From a virus, in the IMG/VR virus record IMGVR_UViG_3300046538_000115, positions 1 to 35,542 of that record: a stretch of DNA of 35,542 nucleotides, one strand, 5' to 3'. The position numbers were made by a program, and so were the translations under genes. Below are positions 29,233 to 35,542 of this stretch, one piece after another (within the stretch, counting starts at the first letter, position 1; every line of letters begins with the position of its first letter). Below the pieces are notes generated by a model. It searched no databases. It was not told the origin of the DNA and saw only the letters and a list, made by a program, of their open reading frames with translations.

Positions 29233-31008
29233 ATGAACCCGGTACAGATCCAGCAACTGGCCCAAATCGCCCAGCGAGCGGACAACGCCCCGCACGGTCA
29301 GCGTACTGCTGTCTACCAGGCGGGCGCGGCTGAGCTGGGTGTTTCCATCCAAACACTTCAGCGCAAGCTGAAGGAGGTCAGAGTGGCCACGCCGCGTAAA
29401 CGCCGAAGCGATGCGGGTAACAGCGCTTTACCCCTGGATGAAGCCAGATTGATTTCGGCGGTGCTGCTGGAGTCTATCCGCGCCAACAACAAGCAGCTGT
29501 CCACAATTGAACGTGCTGTTGAGCGCTTGCGCAGCAATGGCCTGATCCTCGCGGGCCGGGTTGATGAAGCCACAGGCTTGTTTCGCCCACTGACCTGCGG
29601 TGCCATCAGTCGTGCTCTGAAAAGCTACAAGCTGCATCCTGAGCAGCTGCTGCACGATGCACCAGCGGTGTCGCTGGCCAGCAATCACCCGAACCATGTT
29701 TGGCAAGTGGACGCATCGATCTCGACGCAGTTCTACCTCGCTGACAACGGCGCGCAGGCGATGAACAAAGCCGAGTTCTATGACGGCAAACCCGGCAACC
29801 TGAAGAAGATCGAACGCCAACGTCTGTGGCGCTATGTCATCACCGACCACACCAGCGGCACCTTGTACCTGGAGTACGTACTTGGTGCTGAGTCGGCCGA
29901 GAACCTGTGCACCGTGTTGATCAACGCGATGCAAAAGCGCCACGAATCGGACCCGTTTCACGGTGTGCCTTGGATGCTGATGACTGACCCTGGTGCAGCC
30001 ATGACCAGTGGCATCTTCCGCAACCTGTGCCGGGCCATGTCCATCGACTTGATCATCAACCAGGTTGGCAATGCACGAGCTAAAGGCCAGGTAGAACAGG
30101 CGCACAACATCGTTGAGCGTGAGTTTGAGAGTGCACTGAAATTTCAGGCTGCGAACAGCCTGGAGCAAATCAACGCCTGGGCCGGAAGGTGGATGCGTTA
30201 CTACAACGCCACTGCGATTCATACCCGTACCCGGCGCACTAGATATGGCGTGTGGCAGTTGATCAAGCAAGACCAGTTACGCCTGGCGCCAAGTGTCGAG
30301 GTCTGCCGTGAGCTGGCGGTCAGTACGCCGGAATATCGCACTGTCAGTAACCTGCTACGGGTTTCGTTCCGGGGCGATCAGTTCGATGTCAGCTCTGTAC
30401 CTGGTGTGATGGTCGCTGAAAAGCTGTTGATCACTCGCAATTGCTGGCGTGACAAAGACACCGCTATCGCTGTGCTGGTCGGCGAAGACGGCCGCGAGCA
30501 GTTCCACGTTATCGAGCGGATCGGTATCGATCAGTTCGGGTTTGCGGAGACCTCAGCAACCATTGGCGAACAGTACAAACGCCATGCCGAGACGCCGGCC
30601 CAAGTCTCGCGCAAAGTCCTGGAGCAGATCGCTACCGGCACCACCAGCGAAGCCGAAGCCGAAGCAGCCCGCAAGGCCAAGGCCGTACCGTTCGGTGGCT
30701 TGATTGATCCTCACAAACACGTCAGCGACACCGTGTTGCCGGCTTACATGCCGCGTCGCGGTACATCGCTGAACGTGAACGCTCCGACCGTAGAACACGC
30801 ACCACTGACGCACGTCGAGGCAGCGAAGTTGCTGCAACCACGCTTGGTCAATCTCTGGTCCGCTGAATCCTTCGGCTGGCTGCAGCAGAAATACCCGGAA
30901 GGAGTACCACAAGAGCAGCTCGATGCCATCGAGGCGGAGCTGAAACGACCTGTCGAGGTCATGCGCAAACCGTTCAGCCTGGTCCTGGCTGCGGTTGGAG
31001 GTGAGTGA
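29233..31008 (+). CDS. A: DDE transposase (MuA-like)
   Basis: 591-aa transposase that cuts and joins phage ends for integration and replicative transposition. An N-terminal helical DNA-binding part ends around residue 60. The catalytic core has D160 in WQVDAS, D252 in MTDPGA and E288 in GQVEQAHN; D252 and E288 are separated by 35 residues, the classical DD35E spacing. A beta-barrel region with YRTVSNLLRVSFRGDQFDV follows (about 356-376), then a C-terminal tail that would contact the ATPase. The stop overlaps the ATPase start. Confidence 0.95.
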   Translation: MNPVQIQQLAQIAQRADNAPHGQRTAVYQAGAAELGVSIQTLQRKLKEVRVATPRKRRSDAGNSALPLDEARLISAVLLESIRANNKQLSTIERAVERLRSNGLILAGRVDEATGLFRPLTCGAISRALKSYKLHPEQLLHDAPAVSLASNHPNHVWQVDASISTQFYLADNGAQAMNKAEFYDGKPGNLKKIERQRLWRYVITDHTSGTLYLEYVLGAESAENLCTVLINAMQKRHESDPFHGVPWMLMTDPGAAMTSGIFRNLCRAMSIDLIINQVGNARAKGQVEQAHNIVEREFESALKFQAANSLEQINAWAGRWMRYYNATAIHTRTRRTRYGVWQLIKQDQLRLAPSVEVCRELAVSTPEYRTVSNLLRVSFRGDQFDVSSVPGVMVAEKLLITRNCWRDKDTAIAVLVGEDGREQFHVIERIGIDQFGFAETSATIGEQYKRHAETPAQVSRKVLEQIATGTTSEAEAEAARKAKAVPFGGLIDPHKHVSDTVLPAYMPRRGTSLNVNAPTVEHAPLTHVEAAKLLQPRLVNLWSAESFGWLQQKYPEGVPQEQLDAIEAELKRPVEVMRKPFSLVLAAVGGE

Positions 31009-32189
31009 TGTTGAAGCTGAAGCAAATTTTACAGGGGGTAGGCCGCCCTCAGTCGGCCTTGGCTGAGTCGCTGAGTCTCAGCGATGCCACGGTTGCCCAG
31101 TTGCTGAATCACAGTCAGTGGCCTCGCAGTCTGGACTGCGACGAACTGCAGGGGCGCATCCGTGTGTTCCTGACCGAATCCGGCGCCAACGATGCCGATA
31201 TCGCCAACGCCTTTGAAGAAGTGGATCTGCCGTGCGCCAACACGGCAGATCCGGCCCAAATGAATGAGCCGTCCGGGGAGGACGAATCTATGTTACTGCC
31301 AAAACAGACCCTACAGCCAAATACCCGCAAGGTCTTTAGCCTGTTCCGTGATCCCTTTGATGAGCTGCAGTGCGCTCAGGATATGTGGGTCAGCCCTGAC
31401 ATTCGCTATGTCCGCGAGATCATGTATCAGACGGCGCGCCACGGTGGGTTCCTCGCGGTCGTGGGTGAATCCGGAGCAGGTAAAAGCACGCTACGCCGCG
31501 ACCTGGTGAACCGCATCGCCGAGGGTGGTGATCCGGTGATCATCATTGAGCCCTATGTTCTGGCCTCCGAGGACAACGACACCAAGGGCAAATCCTTGAA
31601 AAGCACTCACATTGCCGAGTCGATGATGGCTGCTGTCGCGCCGCTGGCCAAACCCAAGAGCAGCCCTGAGGCACGCTTCGCCCAACTGCACAAGGCTCTG
31701 AAAGAGTCTCATGCAGCCGGTTACCGCCACTGCCTGGTGATCGAAGAGGCACACAGCCTGCCGATCCCGACGCTCAAACACCTCAAGCGCATCCTTGAGC
31801 TGGAAGTCGGTTTCACCAAACTGGTCAGCATCATCATGATTGGCCAGCCCGAACTGGATGTGAAACTTAGCGAGCGCAACGCTGATGTGCGTGAGGTCGT
31901 ACAGCGTTGCGAGCGGGTCACCCTGACGCCAATCGAAGGCAACCGCCTGGAAGAGTTTCTGAAGTTTCGCTTTGACCGTGCGGGCAAATCGCTCGGCGAG
32001 GTCATTGATGCCAGCGGTATCCAGGCGATTGCTGCGCGACTGTCTCAGCCAAGCCGGCGCGGCGGTCGTGACGAGACTGTTTCGCTGCTGTACCCGTTGG
32101 CAATCGGCAACCTCATGATCGCGGCGATGAACTTGGCCGTACAACTCGGCGCGCCAATCGTCACCGCTGACGTCGTGAAGGGGGTGTGA
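31008..32189 (+). CDS. B: AAA+ transposition ATPase (MuB-like)
   Basis: 393-aa ATPase that selects target DNA and stimulates the transposase. An N-terminal HTH-like part (about 1-60; QSALAESLSLSDATVAQLLNHSQWPR) precedes the AAA+ domain: Walker A GESGAGKST (153-161), Walker B LVIEEAH (243-249), and a sensor region GQPELDVKL (about 282-290). Mu B has the same N-terminal HTH plus ATPase order. The start overlaps the transposase stop (TGATG); GTG at 31005 is an alternative start. Confidence 0.93.
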   Translation: MLKLKQILQGVGRPQSALAESLSLSDATVAQLLNHSQWPRSLDCDELQGRIRVFLTESGANDADIANAFEEVDLPCANTADPAQMNEPSGEDESMLLPKQTLQPNTRKVFSLFRDPFDELQCAQDMWVSPDIRYVREIMYQTARHGGFLAVVGESGAGKSTLRRDLVNRIAEGGDPVIIIEPYVLASEDNDTKGKSLKSTHIAESMMAAVAPLAKPKSSPEARFAQLHKALKESHAAGYRHCLVIEEAHSLPIPTLKHLKRILELEVGFTKLVSIIMIGQPELDVKLSERNADVREVVQRCERVTLTPIEGNRLEEFLKFRFDRAGKSLGEVIDASGIQAIAARLSQPSRRGGRDETVSLLYPLAIGNLMIAAMNLAVQLGAPIVTADVVKGV

Positions 32190-32190
32190 A

Positions 32191-32508
32191 ATGGCCGCTC
32201 TGCATCTGGTACAGATGGCCCCAGCTCAGCCGCTCAGCATCCTCACCGAGGAATTCCCGAAAAAACTGGCCACCTTCAATGATCTGACCCGTGACATGCG
32301 CGAGGCCGGAATTGTGATCAAGGCACTGGTGCTTGCGGACAACAAGATTTTTGTTGACCCCGATAGCCTAGAACTTCTGGCGCGGCGCTTTGGGCATGAG
32401 CTTCGCAGCATGCGCTGCAACGCCGAGGGGCGGCTTGCGCGCAACACGGCATCGATTCGGGGCGTCGGGGTTGTCTGGTTCACCTTGGTCAAGGAGCAGG
32501 ACAAATGA
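32191..32508 (+). CDS. Hypothetical early protein
   Basis: 105-aa protein directly after the ATPase gene. It has a helical middle (LATFNDLTRDMREAGIVIKALVL) and a beta-rich, basic second half. I do not recognise it. Start one base after the ATPase stop and a four-base overlap with the next gene show it belongs to the early operon. A small DNA- or protein-binding accessory factor is possible but unsupported. Confidence 0.75.
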   Translation: MAALHLVQMAPAQPLSILTEEFPKKLATFNDLTRDMREAGIVIKALVLADNKIFVDPDSLELLARRFGHELRSMRCNAEGRLARNTASIRGVGVVWFTLVKEQDK

Positions 32509-32984
32509 GCCAGTCACTGAACGCCTCGATTGAGGCCTTGCAAGACGCTGTATGGACGGAATTGCCGACCATGTCCTGGGCAGACGCAATGAAGCACGTT
32601 TCAACGGTGCTTGAGCACGTGCACCGCCCGTCCGCGCCGGCCGAGCATCTGTCGGCGGCCAGCGCCGCCATAGCTGAAAGCCGATTTTACGATGCCGGCC
32701 GGCATCTTCGCCGCGCATTGGTCGCTCTGGACATTCGAACCGGCGAACGCGTCGTACGTCAGGCCGAACTGTTGGACGCGTTCGACCAGGCGCACGCCGT
32801 GATGCCGTTCCTTTGGCTGGAGATTGGCTACAACCGGATCAGCGATTGGCTGGTTACGGTGGCTGACAAGTCAGGCGGCGTTGAGCGTGTGGTCGTACAG
32901 GTCGGCGGCTTTGGCGCTGATGAAACTTGCCGGTTGGCTGCACAACAGCTGCGCCAACTTCTGGAGGGTAAAACCAATGACTAA
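32505..32984 (+). CDS. Hypothetical early protein
   Basis: 159-aa acidic, mostly helical protein, not recognised. It contains HLSAASAAIAESRFYDAGRHLRRALVAL around residues 47-74, resembling a helical hairpin repeat. It overlaps both neighbours by a few bases. No signal peptide or membrane segment is seen. Confidence 0.75.
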   Translation: MSQSLNASIEALQDAVWTELPTMSWADAMKHVSTVLEHVHRPSAPAEHLSAASAAIAESRFYDAGRHLRRALVALDIRTGERVVRQAELLDAFDQAHAVMPFLWLEIGYNRISDWLVTVADKSGGVERVVVQVGGFGADETCRLAAQQLRQLLEGKTND

Positions 32985-33603
32985 TAATGAAGCTCTGCAA
33001 ATACCGCCGGGCTACCGCGTTGACGCCCTCGGACGCATGGTGCCCGAAGCCTCGATCAAGCCTACGGATCTGCTGCGCGACAAGGTGGTGATCGAAGCCG
33101 TTGACCAGGCCATGGCCATCAGCGCTATGTTGCTCAAGTTCAAAGCGCATGTGTTCGGTGAAATTGACGCGTTGCTGCAGATCAGCAAAGAGCAGTACGG
33201 CGTTGTGTCGCGTGGCACGAAGGGCAATCTGACCCTGATCAGCTTCGATGGGCGCTACAAGCTGATGCGCGCCAATCAGGACCAGATCGAGTTCAACGAA
33301 CACCTTCAGTCAGCCAAGGCGCTGCTCGATGAGTGCGCGTATGAATGGACGGCCAACTCCCACCCAGGCGTCAAAGTGTTGATCAATGACGCATTCCGGG
33401 CTGATCGCAACGGGGAGCTGCGTACCGCTCGAATCCTGTCGCTGCGCCGCCATGACATTGATGACCCGCGCTGGAAAAAGGCGATGGAGGCAATCGGCGA
33501 TGCGATCCAGGTCGCGGGCAGCCGCAGCTATATCCGCTTTTACAAGCGCGTTGGCGATACCGACCGTTACGAAGCCATCCCACTTGATTTGGCGGGGGTG
33601 TGA
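32977..33603 (+). CDS. DUF3164 family protein
   Basis: 208-aa DUF3164 protein, a family frequent in Mu-like early regions with unknown role. Hallmarks: PPGYRVDALGRMVPEASIKP at the N-terminus, GTKGNLTLISFDGRYKLMRA near the middle and RWKKAMEAIGDAIQVAGSRSYIRFYKR near the end (read in pieces). I chose the ATG at 32977 because GGAGGG lies nine bases upstream and the match to the family begins there; the frame is open to 32824. Confidence 0.92.
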   Translation: MTNNEALQIPPGYRVDALGRMVPEASIKPTDLLRDKVVIEAVDQAMAISAMLLKFKAHVFGEIDALLQISKEQYGVVSRGTKGNLTLISFDGRYKLMRANQDQIEFNEHLQSAKALLDECAYEWTANSHPGVKVLINDAFRADRNGELRTARILSLRRHDIDDPRWKKAMEAIGDAIQVAGSRSYIRFYKRVGDTDRYEAIPLDLAGV

Positions 33604-33604
33604 C

Positions 33605-34294
33605 ATGGACAACAACCGCACGCTGGAGAAGATCAAAAAGTGTCTGGAGATGGCGAAGTCCAAAACCAGCAACCCGCACGAAGCAGAGATCGCGCTGCGC
33701 CAAGCCCATAAATTGATGGAACTGTACAACCTCGAAATGGGCGATGTGCTTGCCAGCATGGCGGGGAAGGCCTCTGTTCTGGCGGGGTCTGAAGGCTCGC
33801 CGCCGGCTTGGCGGGTCAGACTTGCGCAGGTCTGCGGCCTCGCGTTCGGCACACGGTTGATCATAACCACCAGTGTTCTCGGCGCGGCTCGCTTTGTTTT
33901 CATCGGCTGCGCCGCAGCGCCTGAACTGACGGGTTACGCCTACCAGGTATTGGAGCGTCAACTACAGAAGGCACGGCGCGAGTATCTGAAATCTCAAAAG
34001 CGCTGCAAACGCGCCACGAAAGTCGCTCGCGGTGATGCCTTCGCGAATGCCTGGATCGATGCGGTGCATTCCAAAATTGAAGCCTTCGCGGGTGTCGAAG
34101 ACAACATCGCCGACGCGGTTGAAGCTTACATGGAGAAGAACTATCCAGAACTCGAAAGCGTCGAGTTGAAGCGCCGCAAGCTGAAGGCGCGTGATGAAGT
34201 CGCGGCCGACGCCGGCTATGCGGCGGGCAAGTCAGCGCAATTGCATCAGGCGGTGAACCACAGTCCCCGCGCACGTTTGACGATGGGGGTCTGA
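33605..34294 (+). CDS. DUF2786 family protein
   Basis: 229-aa protein starting with the DUF2786 domain (LEKIKKCLEMAKSKTSNPHEAEIALRQAHKLME, residues 7-39 read in parts). Members occur in many phages; a function is not established to my knowledge. The middle is basic (LQKARREYLKSQKRCKRATK). It begins two bases after the DUF3164 stop, and this ATG starts the domain, although the frame is open upstream in the antisense of that gene. Confidence 0.88.
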   Translation: MDNNRTLEKIKKCLEMAKSKTSNPHEAEIALRQAHKLMELYNLEMGDVLASMAGKASVLAGSEGSPPAWRVRLAQVCGLAFGTRLIITTSVLGAARFVFIGCAAAPELTGYAYQVLERQLQKARREYLKSQKRCKRATKVARGDAFANAWIDAVHSKIEAFAGVEDNIADAVEAYMEKNYPELESVELKRRKLKARDEVAADAGYAAGKSAQLHQAVNHSPRARLTMGV

Positions 34295-34295
34295 C

Positions 34296-34481
34296 ATGGT
34301 CTCTACAAGCATAGGGAAACTCACGTCAGGGGTGTTGGAGTTCCAGGCGGTCTGTGATCAGTGCCAACGACCTCGCGTTGTAGGAAGCCACATTAAATGC
34401 AGCAAGATCCGGCAACAGCTCCACGCGGCCCGGAATGAGCGGCAAGACGGAACGCGGTCGCGGCCGGGAGGTGCCAAGTGA
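34296..34481 (+). CDS. Small cysteine-containing early protein
   Basis: 61-aa protein with CDQC (residues 20-23) and a further cysteine at about 35, suggesting a possible metal site, followed by a basic tail. It fits tightly between DUF2786 and gemA and shares four bases (GTGA) with the latter. Not recognised; short length keeps confidence moderate. Confidence 0.6.
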   Translation: MVSTSIGKLTSGVLEFQAVCDQCQRPRVVGSHIKCSKIRQQLHAARNERQDGTRSRPGGAK

Positions 34482-34945
34482 AAAAAGCGCCTGCCAACCC
34501 AGCCCGACTGTCCTTGATCAAGCTGATCCACGTTGCCCGACGCGAACTGCGGATGGATGACGACACCTTCCGCCTGATGTTGGCCAGCATGACGGGATTG
34601 GAAGGCGCGACGTCCTCAGCCGACTTGAGCGTTCCAAACCTTCACCGGGTCTTGGAACAGCTCAAGCAACGCGGGTTTACGGTTCGTCCAAAAAAGGCGC
34701 AGCAGCGCCCGAGGGCGGACGACGCTCAGTCGCGGAAAATCCGGTCGCTGTGGCTGACCTTGCACAGCCTCGGTGCGGTGCGCGATCCGTCGGAGGAAGC
34801 GCTGGCGAAGTTCGTTCTGAACATGACTGGCGTTAACGCATTGCAATGGCTCAAGGGTTCCCAGGCTAGTCGCGTCATCGAAAACTTAAAGCAATGGCAG
34901 CAGCGCATCGAACAGGCCCCAGGCGCCGTACAGGAGGGTGTATGA
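34478..34945 (+). CDS. gemA: GemA/gp16-like regulatory protein (DUF1018)
   Basis: 155-aa DUF1018 protein, the Mu gp16/GemA family linked to modulation of host gene expression and DNA supercoiling. Hallmarks: LIKLIHVARRELRMDDDTFRLML (9-31, read in parts) and SRKIRSLWLTLHSLGAVRDPSE. The start is a GTG in GTGA overlap, with GGGAGG upstream. It precedes mor as in Mu-like phages. Confidence 0.92.
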   Translation: MKKAPANPARLSLIKLIHVARRELRMDDDTFRLMLASMTGLEGATSSADLSVPNLHRVLEQLKQRGFTVRPKKAQQRPRADDAQSRKIRSLWLTLHSLGAVRDPSEEALAKFVLNMTGVNALQWLKGSQASRVIENLKQWQQRIEQAPGAVQEGV

Positions 34946-35304
34946 CAGAGTTCAGAAGCAAAGGCCCGGAACTGCTGACCGATCTCACCGAACACATTGC
35001 GGTCGCGCTCGTTGAATTGGTGTCGATGGAGGAAGCCGCCGCTCGGCATGTGGCGCAGGAGGTCTCTGACCGCATGGCGGCGCACTGGGGCGGCCAGAAC
35101 CTCTATTTCCCGATGGGGCTATCGGTCAAGTTGAGCCGGCGTGATCGCCAGATCTACGACGAATTCAATGGCACCAACCACAGTGAGCTGGCGCGCAAAT
35201 ACGCCGTGTCGCTCCAGTGGATCTACAAGATCGTTAAAGCAGTGCGAAAGGACGAGATAGCGCGCCGTCAGGTTGATATGTTTGCCCCGCTCACTGACGG
35301 CTGA
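34942..35304 (+). CDS. mor: Mor/C-family transcription activator
   Basis: 120-aa activator of the Mor family. An N-terminal dimerisation part is followed by the YFPMGLSVKLSRRDRQIYDEFNGTN region and a C-terminal HTH (about 88-112; SELARKYAVSLQWIYKIVKAVRK, read in parts). In Mu, Mor turns on C, and C turns on the late promoters. Here it is the only Mor/C-type gene in the window, so it may act directly on the four late elements. GGAGG lies five to nine bases before the ATG. Confidence 0.93.
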   Translation: MTEFRSKGPELLTDLTEHIAVALVELVSMEEAAARHVAQEVSDRMAAHWGGQNLYFPMGLSVKLSRRDRQIYDEFNGTNHSELARKYAVSLQWIYKIVKAVRKDEIARRQVDMFAPLTDG

Positions 35305-35310
35305 GCGGGG
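35285..35310 (+). terminator. Terminator of the early operon
   Basis: A perfect 9-bp stem, CCCCGCTCA (35285-35293) with TGAGCGGGG (35302-35310), overlaps the mor stop codon and is followed by CGTCTTCTT. It would stop early transcription at the phage end. Confidence 0.85.
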
Positions 35311-35387
35311 CGTCTTCTTATTGCATTGGCTGCAACTGAATTTCACAAACCATCCCAACCTGTGCCAGCCTATCCCGGAATGGCCCA

Positions 35388-35399
35388 GGTATATCTCAC
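35388..35399 (-). repeat. Inner right-end box
   Basis: On the minus strand it reads GTGAGATATACC, nine or more bases in common with the outer right box and with the left box (GTGAGATAAAT). Two tandem boxes about 22 bases apart at one end are consistent with multiple transposase-binding sites. The sequence from 35311 to 35387 has no other feature I can name. Confidence 0.55.
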
Positions 35400-35408
35400 G
35401 TCCCCCTA

Positions 35409-35421
35409 GGTATTTATCTCA
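35409..35421 (-). repeat. Outer right-end box
   Basis: On the minus strand TGAGATAAATACC; its ten-base core is identical and inverted relative to 38-47. If the phage end follows the usual TG...CA rule, the terminus could be at 35421 (CTCA) or 35431 (AAACA). The second leaves an open reading frame in the host flank, because the stop codon TAA at 35426-35428 would then belong to the phage. Confidence 0.6.
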
Positions 35422-35431
35422 GTCCTAAACA

Positions 35432-35542
35432 ATCGGTTTCGCCAAACTGATGGGCGACCTGATCGACGGGTTGATTCAGGTGATGATGTTCTTCGGTCTG
35501 GCCGTCGTTACTTCGCTGATCATTATTTACGCCTATACCCGT
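35432..35542 (+). pseudogene. Interrupted host gene fragment, RND/MMPL-type exporter
   Basis: An open frame runs to the window edge as IGFAKLMGDLIDGLIQ followed by a hydrophobic helix (VMMFFGLAVVTSLIIIYAYTR). It resembles, from memory, the region before a membrane helix in RND/MMPL-family exporters of Pseudomonas. It begins directly beyond the phage right end without its own promoter or a good ribosome site (the first ATG is at 35450), so it looks like the downstream part of a gene split by the prophage. Only 37 codons are visible, so the call is tentative. Confidence 0.55.

Larger units (their letters stand above)
38..35421. mobile_element. Mu-like transposable prophage (BcepMu-type divergent layout)
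   Basis: Transposase and target ATPase genes, a Mor-type activator, a com gene, Mu-type head genes and a contractile-tail cluster lie in one continuous block with hardly any non-coding space. Early genes run rightward and late genes leftward from a control region near 26.85 kb. TGAGATAAAT boxes lie in inverted orientation at 38-47 and 35412-35421, outside all phage genes, and are used here as approximate limits. The right end may extend to about 35431. The left end could lie at about 33-38 or just outside the window. All expected structural modules appear intact, so the phage may be functional; this is inferred from reading frames only. Confidence 0.9.

Overview
This window holds what looks like an almost complete Mu-like transposable (saltatory) prophage in a Pseudomonas-type gammaproteobacterium. 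The host guess rests on gene style and on the right flank, whose 31 codons read like the middle of an RND/MMPL-family exporter as I remember it from fluorescent pseudomonads. No database search was possible; all family names come from reading the proteins.

Layout. The genome is divergent. A short control region (about 26.83-26.91 kb) separates a leftward lysogeny cluster and late region (26.8 kb down to 84, minus strand) from a rightward early region (26.9-35.3 kb, plus strand). The early region holds a Ner/Cro-like regulator, further HTH regulators, a coiled-coil protein, the DDE transposase (MuA-like), the AAA+ target-selection ATPase (MuB-like), several small Mu-phage families (DUF3164, DUF2786, GemA) and, last, a Mor/C-type activator followed by a terminator. 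This order matches BcepMu-type divergent phages better than Mu itself. The lysogeny cluster has an HTH repressor plus three accessory genes: two membrane proteins and one secreted protein.

The late region falls into four blocks. Each begins just after an identical 20-21 bp sequence with imperfect dyad symmetry (24658, 17091, 10757, 4800). Block 1 has endolysin, holin, a small membrane protein, Rz/Rz1, a zinc-finger protein, Mu gp25-gp30 homologues (including small and large terminase and portal) and gpG. Block 2 has protease/scaffold, major capsid protein, decoration protein, gp36-gp38 homologues, sheath and tube. Block 3 has tail chaperones E/E', tape measure, U, X, D and spike V. Block 4 has baseplate W, J, I, tail fibre and fibre chaperone, followed by com and a D12-class DNA adenine methylase. 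The head genes are Mu-like. The tail genes are P2-like in kind, and their order is a circular permutation of the P2 tail order.

Most notable observations: (1) the four-copy element that probably defines the late promoters; (2) a 15-residue glycine/asparagine motif shared by the repressor C-terminus and the N-termini of two neighbouring membrane proteins, which suggests a linked lysogeny or exclusion system; (3) com paired with a D12 methylase rather than mom, with the methylase Shine-Dalgarno inside a small hairpin; (4) an overlapping E' frame offset by +1/-2 from E; (5) inverted TGAGATAAAT boxes at both edges that probably mark the transposase-binding ends. The right end appears to interrupt the exporter gene; the exact left terminus and target duplication are not resolved.
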